From the NCBI GenBank assembly GCA_947044365.1, contig OX345651.1, positions 5,201,926 to 5,265,925 on the forward strand: DNA of 64,000 nt, in the 5' to 3' direction. The position numbers were made by a program, and so were the translations under genes. The DNA is from Petrosia ficiformis. Lineage: Eukaryota; Porifera; Demospongiae; Haplosclerida; Petrosiidae. A model generated the notes under the pieces. It was not told the DNA's origin. It searched no databases and worked only from the letters and a program-made list of their open reading frames with translations. Positions 23,896 to 34,920 of this stretch are shown here, in pieces. Position 1 is the first letter of the stretch; each line of letters starts with the position of its first letter.

Positions 23896-26800
23896 TGACT
23901 GATGTGACTACGATGGAAATGGTGAGTCATTGTTTGTATTTGTGTGTTAAATTGATAGTTATTGCTTTACAAATGAGAAGACATTGCAACAAGAGTTATA
24001 ATAAGCGGTGGCGAGAATGAGATAGAAAGAAGAGATCTTTATCACTTGCACGTGTTAGTCGAGGTCAAGTTGTCGCTATTTGTTAGTGTTGTTTGCATGT
24101 CATGTGGTGTTAGGGAGTATGAGAGGATATGGTAGAAATAGTAAGATGTGTGTTGTTGCATAATAGGAACAGAAAAGATGGAAAAAAGCGAGTATACTTT
24201 TGCGTGGCGAGTCCTGTGATGACGTCATCACTGTTTCCATAGCAATTATAAAATTCATTGTTTTAGAGAATCTCCAAAAAGTTTCCCTTACTGTATTGAT
24301 ATGATCTCTACTAGGGTACACCTGTCCAACCATCAACTGTTGTTAGTGATATTACCAATGGTGTTGTGATGCCGACTGTACATACACACACAAGGTATGG
24401 ACACTGTTTGTTTTTTGTTAATGTAAATACAAGATTGTGTTATAATATATATATATATATTATCATTTAAAGTAGGATGACAGAAGACATTCCCAGTAGT
24501 CCACCTCTTGATTCAACAGGAAGCGAGGGGTCCCACGAAGAACAATCAGACTGCCTTCAATCACCAAGTAATTTGAAATTAATATACAACCATTGTTATT
24601 AACTTTTTAATTCCCTTAGATATGATACCCATGATGGTTGACTCGGTATTTTCTGTTCCTGGAAGTCCGCTAGTTGTTCCTGTAATGGTTCAGTCTGAGG
24701 GAATTCCCTCAAACAGCCACACCCCTCAAACTAGTCCGCCACCTCTTGGTACAGATTTACTAACTGTGCTTCGCCAGCAACTTGAATATTACTTCAGTAA
24801 AGATAATTTAAGCACAGACAAGTATCTATGTGAGTGTATTTTACAAGGTCATATTTTACTACTACGTTTTATGATTTTTCTTAGTATCACAAATGGATGG
24901 TGATCATTTTGTTCCAATCTCTATACTAAGTAGTTTTAATCAGGTTAATATTAAAATGTCATTTGACTTTATCCTTTTAATGCATTATCACATGATTATC
25001 ACATGTCAAAACAGGTGAAAAAGCTAACATCAGATGTAGATTTAATTATTAAAGCAATCAGAGGTCAGTTATCAGATAAGATGTGATGTGTAATAATTAT
25101 GACCTCTTCAATAATATATAGAATCTTCTGTACTGCAAACAGACCCAACCTCAACTAAAGTTAGGGCCATACCAGAAAAGAGGTGTATACTGATTTTGAG
25201 AGAAATACCTAAAGAAACTCCCAAAGAGGTGTGTTGTCATGTGATCATGATTGTGTGTATGATGTCATAATTTAGGAAATACATCGTCTTTTTTCTGGTG
25301 CGAATTGTCCTAAATTTATGAGCTGTGAATTTGCTGAAAATGACTGTTGGTATGTCACTTTCTCAGGTGAAGAAGATGCGCAAGAGGTATTATATAATTA
25401 TGTATATATGATCTTGTTATTATTCATACTTCATCTTTAGGCTTTCAGGTATCTTAGAGAAGAAGTGAGAGAATTTTTAGGAAATCCAATTAGGGTAAGT
25501 TATTAATTAGTATGTTAACTGTATGTCAAGTGAAGTGACTTCCTCACACATATATACATATATATATATGTACACATACATGATTATATATTAGGCACGT
25601 ATCAAGAATACAGCTGTGCAGAGAACTTCATCACTTCCTAAACCACGTCCACAGCAATATCAATATCCTATGGCTATGTACAATGGACAACCCGTGAGTT
25701 AATTACTGCCTGTGGTTTGACTCTTCTTTAATTTAATTTTAGGTACCATATTATCAACAGTCAGTTGGGTGGCCTTACTATGATCCTCGTTATGTTAGTG
25801 TAAGTTATGTATGTATGACTATCACATGACAATCATGTGATGTATTTCTAGGCACAGTATATTAATGGTTATTCACCACAGTCTAGTTATAGTGGTAAGC
25901 GACCTTTTATTTGACATGTCATGTGATTATCATGTGACCAATTTTAGGTTCTAACAGTGGTAGAAGTTATAGCACAAGTTCCAATGATAGAACTGAAAGT
26001 AGAGGTATAGGGACAAGAGAAGGTGTTAGAAGAGGTAGTACTGGAGGAGGAAGTGGTAATACAGGGATAGGAGGTAAAGGTCAAAGACATCTTAGTGATG
26101 GTGCAAGTGATAAAAGGTATTGTAGTATAATTATATATTATCATAATATCATCATGATGATGTAGACCTACTAATAGTGGTGGACATTATAGTGGCTCAA
26201 CAGGAGGAGGGGGAGGACGTTATCGAAGGGATAACGAGGAACGTCAAAGAAACCTTCCTAATAGACTAAAAAATAAAAGAAATGAAGAAATGGGATTAAC
26301 CACAGACAAGAATGAGAGAGAGGGAGAGAAGAGAGAACGTGGTAATGAAAGAAGTGGAGGTGGAGATAGGAGTCGACAGGTATTTTATCAATAAAATTAA
26401 TATTAATTATTATTACATTTATATCAATTGTTTTAGCGTCCTCAGAATAAAACTACCCAGAAATTAGATTTTGCTCCAACAAACTTTCCTCCTCTACCCA
26501 CTACTACTGATCCTGTAACTCCTCCTCCTTCATCACAACCTCCTGTACTTCAAGAAGAAGGTAACCCAAATATGGCAGACATTGTAAAAGGCAAGAAACA
26601 AAAAGAAGGGGGAAATGGAGGTGGAAATGTTTCCACTGATAAACAAACAAATCCTTTACCTCTCAATCCCACAATACCCTCAATTCCTCCTCCTCCTCCT
26701 CCTCCTCCTCCAGTGAAATCTGTTTCTCCTCAACATGTACCATCTACCACTTCATCGACACCCACTGCTGCCATAGTAACAGCAGCTACAGTTACTGCAG

Positions 26801-27625
26801 TTGGTGTGGCTCCACCTCCAAATCAGTCATCATTACCAAAATCACAGAAAGTAGATTCAAAAGTAAGTGCCTTTTAAATGTGTTTATCTGGTATTAATTA
26901 TTAATTATCAATTATTCAACAGGTTAGTACAATTAAGGATCGATCAGTTAATAGGGTATGTTAATTAAGATCTAAAGTGTTTTAATAATTGTTTAATTAA
27001 AAAGGGTGGGAGTGGTTTTCGTCAGAGTGATAAAGACAAACATAATGTAAGTTTATTAAATAATTGATACTGGTCACATGACTTTAACTTTTTTTTTTTT
27101 TTTTAGGCACGGAACTCTCAAACCAGTAAAGGAGGGAATACTGGACAAAATAATCGACCACGTCATAGAGACAAAGATTACAAGGACACCAGGAAACCAC
27201 CTTCGAATGGCAACATGGGAGGAGGATCAAGACAATCTAGACAATCTCCTAAAGCAACCAAACGTTCATTTCCTCCACCTCCACCAACTAACAAGGAATC
27301 TGGAGGGGTTGATAAAGATATTATTAAACAAGTTTGTTCTTAATAATTATGATAATTATAATAATGAAATATTATTTCTTAATAGAGTGATACAACTAAA
27401 CCCGAGAAACTCAGTTATGCACAGATGGCACAAATGGCACAACAGAAACCCAAATCCTCACCACAGAAACTAACTCATACATTATCAAAGTCACCACCAG
27501 CTGGAGGCTTAAATGATGTTTCTTCTCCTCCTCCTCCTCCTCCTCCTCTTCTTCCACCATCCCCGCCTTCTTTTCCTCCTCCTTCTCCTCCTCTCTCACC
27601 TTCCATACAACAAGACTCATCATAG
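23896..27625 (+). CDS. LARP4: La-related protein 4 (LARP4/LARP4B)
   Basis: RNA-binding protein that binds poly(A) and PABP and stabilises mRNA. The first exon is short (MTDVTTMEM) and is followed by a ~390-bp intron. The La motif reads LLTVLRQQLEYYFSKDNLST then DKYLLSQMDGDHFVPISIL and KKLTSDVDLIIKAIRES. An RRM-like domain follows (KRCILILREIPKETPKEEIH, NDCWYVTFSGEEDAQEAFRY, LREEVREFLGNPIRARIK). The rest is disordered: Tyr/Gln-rich, Gly/Arg/Ser-rich, Pro runs, then KLSYAQMAQMAQQKPKS, a family motif near the end. Two PPPPPPP runs are encoded by CCT repeats. La plus RRM order and the LREEV block point to LARP4 rather than LARP1. The 317-bp gap after SETD2 holds only its likely promoter and 5' UTR. 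Confidence 0.92.
24219..24246. promoter_or_regulatory. CRE next to an X-box in LARP4 intron 1
   Basis: ATGACGTCAT at 24219-24228 is a full CREB/ATF palindrome. Five bases later GTTTCCATAGCAAT (24233-24246) is an X-box-like inverted repeat. The pair lies in the first, unusually long intron of LARP4, which would suit an intronic enhancer or an alternative promoter. Confidence 0.45.
24988..25008. repeat. TCACATGATTATCACATG intronic element
   Basis: Two direct copies of the ATCACATG half-site lie in a LARP4 intron directly upstream of the acceptor. Same dispersed family as the copies at 7240 and 25914. Confidence 0.45.
25820..25841. repeat. ATCACATGACAATCATGTGAT intronic palindrome
   Basis: Inverted pair of the ATCACATGA half-site in a LARP4 intron of about 50 bp, so the element makes up nearly half of the intron. 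Confidence 0.5.
25914..25939. repeat. TCATGTGATTATCATGTGA intronic element
   Basis: Two copies of the TCATGTGA half-site fill most of the next short LARP4 intron. Consecutive introns of one gene therefore carry the element. Confidence 0.5.
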
Positions 27626-28016
27626 TGGTAATATATCATATAATGATTATCTTTACACAATACACTCTACCTTTTTTACAAGCTGTTCTTAACTTTCTCA
27701 CCTTTTCTTTTCATCTGACCTGTGTCTCTGTATTATATTGTCTTTGTAGTGTGATTAGTATTTCATTGTGTGTGTACTAATTAGTGTATGTCATATTATT
27801 ATAGTTATAATAATTTATAAATTATATTAATTACTATTTCTATTGTACGTCATCTAAAGCAGGTTTAGTTCTTTTTTTTTTCAATTGTATGCATGTACGT
27901 GTAACTTGTGATTTAATCATCCCATCCATATTCATCTCTTCAATTATTTGATTGTTGTGTTACTATTTATTATGTATTGAAGTGATTCATAGATTATTTC
28001 AAAAACTTGAAAAATT
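27626..28016. other. Intergenic gap between convergent LARP4 and STX17
   Basis: About 390 bp of AT-rich sequence. It must contain both 3' UTRs and polyadenylation sites. No open frame, RNA gene or repeat was recognised. Confidence 0.6.
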
Positions 28017-29049
28017 TCAGATATTTTTTTTATCCTCTACTAAAGAGGTGGTACTAGTTAATTCTTCAGTTGATTGTTTTAATGTTTTTCCACGTATATA
28101 TCCAATTATTCCTCCTCCAACAGCCCCAGCAGTACCTCCAGCAACAGCCGTTATAGTTCCAGCTTTTAATCCAGCAACTAAACCAACTGGTCCACCTATC
28201 ACACCACCAACAACTCCACCCAGTAATGCTCCACTTATTGGAAGCATATTAGCTTTTATCCTAGCCATCTAATATATAATTAAATACAATTAAATAATTA
28301 TATATTAATTAATATATTCTTACACTATTGACTGTGAATACCGCATACTGGACTTTACTGTTGATATCTTCTACCTCTTCATCGATATGTGTAATAACTT
28401 CTGATTGGATCTAATTACGGTATATACTATAGTTATAGTACAACCTGCCCCCTCCTTACCTACCTTTACTTGATCTGTTAATTCTTGACTGATTCTTTGT
28501 AACTCTTGTAAATCATGTTGTAGTTCTTCCCATGCTTCCACAGATTCATCGACTGATATCTCTGGATTAATCATAATGTAATCTTCCTCTGAGGGAACTT
28601 GAATGATGATGATATAGAATACCTTATATGGTCATACACACATACCATCTAATGTTTTCATATATGGTTCTATTTCTTGAAATGATGCAACAGCAGTGAG
28701 TATTTTTCTTTGAATCGGTTCAATTGTTGTTTTTAGTTCAGCTAATTCCTCATCATTTACTTGTTCTTTCACATCCTCTAACTCATGAACATGTGTATTG
28801 AGTTGCTGTATGTGTGTGTATGTTTATGTAAATAATTGAATATATTAGTAAACAAACAACCTTAATTGTTCTGGCAGCATTGCGTTGTTCCCTTCTCAAT
28901 CCCTCCCAGTTTTCATCTTCTTGGTAACAACAGATATTTCTTCCCTGTTGATCTAGTTGATTCAAGCAAGCTGGTATAATGACTGAAGACAAGTTTTCAA
29001 GGCGGTTTTCAAGGATTCCTAGTCTCACCCTTTCTTCCAAAGCAGTCAT
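28017..29049 (-). CDS. STX17: Syntaxin-17, autophagosomal Qa-SNARE
   Basis: SNARE that drives fusion of autophagosomes with lysosomes and acts at ER-mitochondria contacts. Five exons, about 280 residues. An N-terminal helical region (VIIPACLNQLDQQGRNICCY, NAARTIKQLNTHVHELEDV) is followed by the SNARE helix (ELQRISQELTDQVKIQSEVI, then THIDEEVEDINSKVQ). The C-terminus has the family's diagnostic double transmembrane hairpin with glycine zippers: MLPISGALLGGVVGGVIGGP then VGLVAGLKAGTITAVAGGTA. A Lys/Glu tail follows. An upstream in-frame ATG at 29079 would add ten residues, but it overlaps a CRE palindrome, so the inner ATG is preferred. The start is 137 bp from the divergent SEC61B start. Confidence 0.93.
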
Positions 29050-29069
29050 CTTTATTTGAGTGTAAACTA

Positions 29070-29079
29070 ATGACGTCAT
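29070..29079. promoter_or_regulatory. CRE palindrome in the STX17 / SEC61B shared promoter
   Basis: ATGACGTCAT is a full CREB/ATF site, identical over ten bases to the one in LARP4 intron 1. It lies 21 bp upstream of the chosen STX17 ATG and about 107 bp upstream of SEC61B. Confidence 0.5.
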
Positions 29080-29086
29080 ATAATAT

Positions 29087-29157
29087 TCTATTTAATGCCC
29101 ATCATTATCATACTCTATTTAATGCCCATCATCACCATACTCTATTTAATGCCCAAT
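29087..29157. repeat. 27-bp tandem triplet carrying the MITE-end sequence
   Basis: TCTATTTAATGCCCA occurs at 29087, 29114 and 29141, at an exact 27-bp spacing, just upstream of SEC61B. The same 15-mer forms one end of the inverted repeat in the importin intron (1385-1454). Confidence 0.85.
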
Positions 29158-29185
29158 AGTTAGAACAAAGCCAATTCAATTCAAT

Positions 29186-29612
29186 ATGGTAAGGGTTTGT
29201 AAGTCTTACATACAAATCTCATTATTGATATTTGCAGGCAGTCGGTAGTAAATCAACTGGTGCTGGAAAATCACCCAGAGCCACAGCTAGAAAGTAAGTT
29301 GATTTTATAATTATGATAATGTATCGAGTCATGTGATTAATGTTTAATCCTCTCAGACGTACAGGTACAGCTCCTAATACAGGTTCACGAGCCAGACAAA
29401 CAGGTGGTGGAGCTGGTTCAATGTTTCGATTCTATAGTGGTGATGATTCACTAGGAAAACAAATGTAAGATTACATACTCAATATATATAATTATAATTA
29501 TGTACTATTATCTCATCTGTATAGTGGACCAGTTCCAGTGCTAGTAATGAGTTTATTATTTATAGCTGTAGTGTTTCTATTACATATATGGGGAAAGTAT
29601 GCTCGTTCATAA
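29186..29612 (+). CDS. SEC61B: Protein transport protein Sec61 subunit beta
   Basis: Tail-anchored beta subunit of the ER protein-conducting channel. Four exons, about 85 residues, with the first exon coding only the initiator Met (ATG directly followed by the donor GT). The Ser/Thr/Arg/Gly-rich cytosolic part ([20 protein letters not shown]) is typical, followed by [20 protein letters not shown] as the membrane anchor and a short luminal end WGKYARS. Length and layout match the family. Confidence 0.97.
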
Positions 29613-29750
29613 ACACTTTCATCAGTCATTAAAACTCGTGTTTTACAATTTATGAAGCAAATTATTTCTCTACAAAAAAAGTTCTAAAAAGATGATAAAA
29701 TTCTATAATCGTAACTCATTAACAATTTAAAAACATCTCTTGCAGTGTGT

Positions 29751-32405
29751 TCATGAATTATGAATATGGACACACTTCCATTTGTCTTCTTTCTTCTCCC
29801 AAATACAAGTTTCTTTATATTCACTAGATCCAGCCTGTCCTGATCTATAAAAATACTAATAAATAATATTACGTATACATTTAATTAACTCGTACTTGTC
29901 TACAAATTGACTGAGACGAATATAACACACGTATGCTGTGTTGTCACTTAAGAATTGTACATGTGGTTGAACCATTGTGATGTTCTCCGATGGGTAAGGA
30001 GGTACTATACAATAGAACAAGATGATATTACTGTGTCTACGTGAATAATGTAAATGTATTATACCATTTTCAAAAAAGAATTTTTGATGTTGCAATCCAG
30101 ATTGAAGTCGATATCCACCAGAACGATTGAAACTCAAGACTTGTTCATCACATAGTTTACTGTTGAGTGGATAGATAAACACACACACACATAGATAGAT
30201 GGATAGATAGATAGATGGATAGATAGATAGACAAACCTACCTGTATGCATCAAAATCTCTACATCTTATGGCTGCTATTAGAGATTGTTGAGCTTTTATT
30301 ATTTCCTCAGTGCTCTGTTTCTCCTTCTAAAAAGATGAAAGATTTATTGAAACGCAAGTAGAGTTAACTGATCAATGTATGGACTAACTAATAATTAGTA
30401 CACTAATATATGGAGTTTACCTACTAACTAATAATTAGTAATTATGAGAGGCCATGTAGACTTACCACAGGAGGATGTTCAGGTATTTGAGCCAACTCAC
30501 TTTCAGGTGTCTTGTCTTCTTTCTGTGTAGCTAAATATGACATGAAATAAATATTTTATAATTAGTGCTAAGAAGTACCAAATATTGTTGCTCCTTTAGC
30601 TCTTGCTGCTATTAAAGTAGTCAATATAGCTCCTTTAAGTTTTCTCCTAGCATTAAATTTACGAAGACCAGCTATTGTTTCTTGACGATGTATAGTTGCA
30701 GCTATTCGTGATCGTTGCTGTAATATACATTTAAAATGACAATTAATAATCAGTATAAACATACTTACACTAATCCATGGATGTTGTAATGCTTTGGGTG
30801 CAGTAATTCTTTTCTTTGGATTTGGTTCCAACATCAAACGAATAAGTTGCTAAAAATTATTAATATAATAACTTAATTTGATGTTTTGTTTACTATCTAC
30901 AAAGTATGCAAAAACAATCACAAGTTTGTTTTTTTTTTTTGCTTGCTTTCTGAACATTTAGTTAAGTGTGGATCAACAACATTCATTTGTAAAAATGGTT
31001 TACGTTTAATTATTCTATTATTAATAGTACCTTGGCATCATCTGTTACACTGTCCCACTCAGGAGAAGGAAACTAACAGGAAGGAAAGTGTATTCTAAGA
31101 AGACATTGTATTAAATTAACTCACATCATACTTAGCAGCTTTAATCTGTGCATATAATCTCTTTTGATCTTCATCCCAGAATGGTGGATAGCCAACAAGA
31201 AGAATGTACATAATGACACCACATGCCCATACATCCACAGGTTGCCCATATGGTTCTCGCTTGATTACTTCAGGTGATAAATAACCAGGAGTTCCAGCAA
31301 ATCCTGAAAACAGGATTTATAAAAGGTGGAATTTTCAAATTAGAATTACTTACCATACCAGGTATACTCTTCAAGATTATCCATTTCAATAGCTAATCCG
31401 AAATCTGCCAATTTTACAGCGGCATCTTTTGCTCTACTAGCTAAAAGAAGATTCTCTGGCTATTAATAGAGTATAGTAACTATAAAATAAATATAATTAT
31501 ACACAACAACTAGATACCTTCAGATCACGATGTATAATAGAATAATTATGACAGAATGCAATACTGTCCAGGACTTGTTGCATACAATAACTAACAATAT
31601 CAATTTATATACTAGTGACTTTAATGAATATCAAAAATGTGTATAACTGACCTAGCATCAGATTCACTATAGAACTCACGAGCAACTATTTCATCAAAGA
31701 GCTCTCCACCAGTAACTCTGTATTCAATAGTACACAAAATTAATTGTGTACATATTTCTCTGTAAAATTCCATAAATACTATCAACAGAATACTCACAAA
31801 TCAAAAACTAGATAATGTGATAGGTCTTCAGATACAACGTCATGAAGTTGAACTACATAACAACAGTGTAATGTAATGTAAAACATCATAATACACACTC
31901 ACCAATATTGGGATGTTTTAATTTTTTGCATATTCTTTCTTCTTTTTCCAACTTAGCGAGATCTATAAATTTTTAAAATGATTTCATTTTGGGAATCCCA
32001 AGAACTCAGTTGGGTTCAAACCATGCTAGTATTTCTAGTCATACAACACAAAACAAATACCATCAATTCATGTTTCTGTTCAGTGTTGCATAACCTCAGT
32101 AGTAAACCAAGTGACAATATATACAACCATTATTACACACCTCTGGTAGTAAGTCGTCTCTTGTTTATAATCTTTGCAGCATATTGTTCTCCAGTTTTAC
32201 GATGAACACATCTTTTAACAATACTGAATGCACCTCTATGTATGTAAGTATAATTATACAAAATTAATGATCAATAATAATAATTATGACTTGATTGTGT
32301 AATGAAAACGAAAATGAAATAAATAATAATGATTGATATAGATAATGGTATTTCTTACTTTCCTAAGTCCTCTTTTAGGTCATATAATTCAGCAAATCTG
32401 CTCAT
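29751..32405 (-). CDS. CAMK2: Calcium/calmodulin-dependent protein kinase II
   Basis: Ser/Thr kinase activated by Ca2+/calmodulin and assembled into multimers. The start [16 protein letters not shown] and early exons form the kinase domain (HRDLKPENL-type loop read across exons near 31500, APE-type segment near 31300). The regulatory segment [20 protein letters not shown] holds the autophosphorylated Thr in RQET, followed by [20 protein letters not shown] as the calmodulin-binding helix. A short Pro/Glu linker follows. The C-terminal hub domain reads [40 protein letters not shown] and KCVHIHNS at the end. About 14 exons. One gene gives no basis for an alpha-to-delta subtype. The 138 bp to SEC61B hold both 3' ends. 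Confidence 0.95.
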
Positions 32406-32630
32406 TGTTACACTCACTACTCACTTTGTGGTAGCCCACTTGCCCTGTCGGAAGCCGGAAGGAAGTATCCAAGATAGCTATAGTAATTACTTATGGGCGT
32501 GGCTTGTTCTTTGGTACAATTGTCCTTCAGCACTTTGTATAATAATGATAATAAGACTCAGTTATAGAATCAAAACAAAAGAATTGTATTATTATTATTG
32601 TTGTAGTCAATCATCCACCAGTGAGGATCT

Positions 32631-32815
32631 TTACTTTGATCTTGCCCTCATCTTTCTACGCTTTCGTTTTAGTCTATGATAAAAATTATAAACTATTATA
32701 CAAATTAAAATGAAAAACACCAACCTTCGCATTCTTTTCTTCTTCCACTGTTAAAATGAAAATTAATGACAATAGATCATACACATATTAATGTGTCAGT
32801 CACCTTTTCTCTCAT
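32631..32815 (-). CDS. RPL41: 60S ribosomal protein L41
   Basis: A 25-residue ribosomal protein, too short for ordinary gene finding, coded in three exons: 32804-32815, 32725-32747 and 32631-32673. The spliced product is MREKWKKKRMRRLKRKRRK followed by MRARSK and a stop. It agrees with the near-invariant eukaryotic L41 in length and basic composition, with only the first residues differing from the common form. Exon lengths of 12, 23 and 43 bp keep the frame exactly, and every junction is GT-AG. It lies 225 bp upstream of the CaMKII start on the same strand. Confidence 0.95.
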
Positions 32816-32968
32816 ATTTCAATGAAATAGATATAGTAAAAACACAAGATCTAAATATATGTATAAACGCATTCACTATTGTGATTGTTAACAAGTATAT
32901 AACTCACATCTCAGAGAGCTTATCTAGTTCACCTCGAGTTCACAATTTCACATGTGAAACTATCTTAC

Positions 32969-32980
32969 TGCGCATGCGCA
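32969..32980. promoter_or_regulatory. NRF1 palindrome in the RPL41 / RAB5 intergenic region
   Basis: TGCGCATGCGCA is a perfect match to the NRF1 consensus, a CpG-containing site typical of housekeeping promoters. It stands out in an AT-rich region and probably marks the shared promoter of RPL41 (minus) and RAB5 (plus). Confidence 0.6.
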
Positions 32981-33097
32981 AATCATCTGTATATTTTCCG
33001 TGTGATATTCCGTGATATTTGTTTAGGTTTGGAACTGTATTCTTGAGGAACAGAACAGACTTTTCTCTCATTTTAGCTTTTATCACTAACTTATCAA

Positions 33098-33553
33098 GTA
33101 AGTTATCCATAATTATATAATACAGAAGGTTGATAAGAAGGAGTACTGAAGATAAAGAGAATTTACATTGTACACGGGCGTGGTCTCATTGAACAATGAT
33201 TGTTGTTATGATATATATAATTATATAAATATATATATATAATAAATATTGTATTTATAATAATTGTGATCAGCCACTATTATACACAAGAATATCAAGC
33301 TCTTTATGTGTTTATTTTGATATGGATATATATATATATATATAGAAAGATAGATAAATTGTATGGTAGTATAATATTATATAGTATCATATATATATAT
33401 ATATATATATGATTACACTATTCATCAATAAATAAAAAGCTTCATATGTCTCTTGTGTTTTCAATGATATGTATTGTGTGAATGAATGAGTTAACATCCT
33501 GTCCAATTTCCTTATTTGTAAATAACATACTATTCTATTTAATGCCTCTTTAG
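33098..33553 (+). other. Probable 5' UTR intron of RAB5
   Basis: A good donor (CAA|GTAAGTTAT at 33098) and an acceptor (CTCTTTAG at 33553, three bases before the ATG) suggest that a noncoding first exon near the NRF1 site is spliced to the coding exon. The 456-bp interval is filled by TA-rich microsatellites (for example 33325-33345 and 33388-33410). No other gene is seen in 32816-33555. Confidence 0.5.
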
Positions 33554-33555
33554 TT

Positions 33556-34559
33556 ATGTCTTCTTCACGGCCTGGTGCAGTACAACGACCTAACGGTATT
33601 CCAAGAGAAAAGATTTGTCAATTCAAATTAGTACTACTTGGTATGTCAGCAGTGGTCACATGATAATGTAGCAATGTTAATTATGAGCTTGCCATGATAG
33701 CACAGATATGCATGTTACTAATTAAATAATAATGCATAATTGTATATTTTGTGTTTTATTTTAGGAGAATCAGCGGTTGGTAAATCAAGTTTGGTTTTAA
33801 GATTTGTAAAAGGACAATTTCACGAATACCAAGAAAGTACAATTGGAGGTTAGTTATATAACCAGTTATAATTCATTATATATATATATATTCTTTCTTC
33901 TGTAGCTGCATTTTTAACACAGACCGTTAATCTTGATGATACAACTGTGAAATTTGAGATATGGGATACTGCTGGACAGGAAAGATATCACAGTTTAGCA
34001 CCCATGTACTATAGAGGAGCACAAGCTGCTATTGTAGTGTATGACATCACAAATCAGGTGACTAATCATGTGATGATGTTAAATGCTAGTATCATCAGCT
34101 GTTATATATTAGGACACATTTGTAAGGGCTAAATCATGGGTGAAAGAACTACAGAGACAGGCCAGCCCTAATATAGTGATTGCATTGGCGGGTAATAAAG
34201 CTGACTTAGCAAGTAAACGAATGGTAGAATACGAGGTAAGGAGACATTTAGTGTACATTGAAATTATTATTTATTACTCAGGAAGCTCAAGTGTATGCAG
34301 AAGAGAATAGTCTATTGTTTATGGAAACGTCAGCTAAAACAGCAATGAATGTTAATGAAATATTTCTAGCAATAGGTTTGTTAAACTATTTTAATGTTGA
34401 GAATGTTTTATGATAGATTAATTAACAGCTAAAAAACTACCAAAAACTGATCCGACACAACAACGAGGAAGTGGAGGAACACAGGGGCGTGGTCGTGTTG
34501 TGGACATTAAAAATGAAAGGAATTCAGATGGAGGGGGTGGTTGTTGTTCTAAGTCTTGA
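33556..34559 (+). CDS. RAB5: Small GTPase RAB5
   Basis: Early-endosome GTPase controlling endosome fusion. Six exons, about 220 residues. Nucleotide-binding motifs are complete: GESAVGKSS (P-loop), ESTIGAAF (switch I), [12 protein letters not shown] (switch II), GNKADL and ETSAK. The region [20 protein letters not shown] and the effector loop are diagnostic for Rab5. The C-terminus GGGGCCSKS carries two cysteines for geranylgeranylation. Animals with one Rab5 gene do not separate the A, B and C forms, so no letter is given. Confidence 0.96.
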
Positions 34560-34876
34560 ATATTAATGTATTATTTTCCAACTCCCAACCTTGCTTTGTT
34601 GTACACCATACACACACTGCTCTATTGAAGTGCATTAATTATAATTGTATATTATATATTGTATAGGATGTGACTATGGCAATAATTTATATTTGAGCCC
34701 ATGTATTAATTAATGAGTGTATTATAATTAATTCGTGTTGTTTTTTTTTCTTCAACCAGCTAAAATATCGAAACTTGTGTTTGTATTGTTTGCTGTCATT
34801 ATGTGTTCAAAATTATATATTGTATGTACATGTATTAAGTTATTATGTTCAATGACACACCCATTTTATTTGATCG

Positions 34877-34904
34877 GCGCATGCGCAGTGAAAATTGGCG
34901 GGAA
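34877..34904. promoter_or_regulatory. NRF1 site and E2F site upstream of CDC6
   Basis: GCGCATGCGC (34877-34886) is an NRF1 palindrome. TTGGCGGGAA (34895-34904) reads TTCCCGCCAA on the other strand, an E2F core. The pair is 17-44 bp upstream of the CDC6 ATG. Vertebrate CDC6 is a classic E2F target, so the motif fits the gene. The rest of 34560-34920 is the RAB5 3' flank and shows nothing else. Confidence 0.6.
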
Positions 34905-34920
34905 CTTACTAATATTAGAG

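Noticed and set aside
27411..27660. Glu/Gly-rich open frames on the minus strand
   Set aside because: Antisense of the poly-Pro tail of LARP4.
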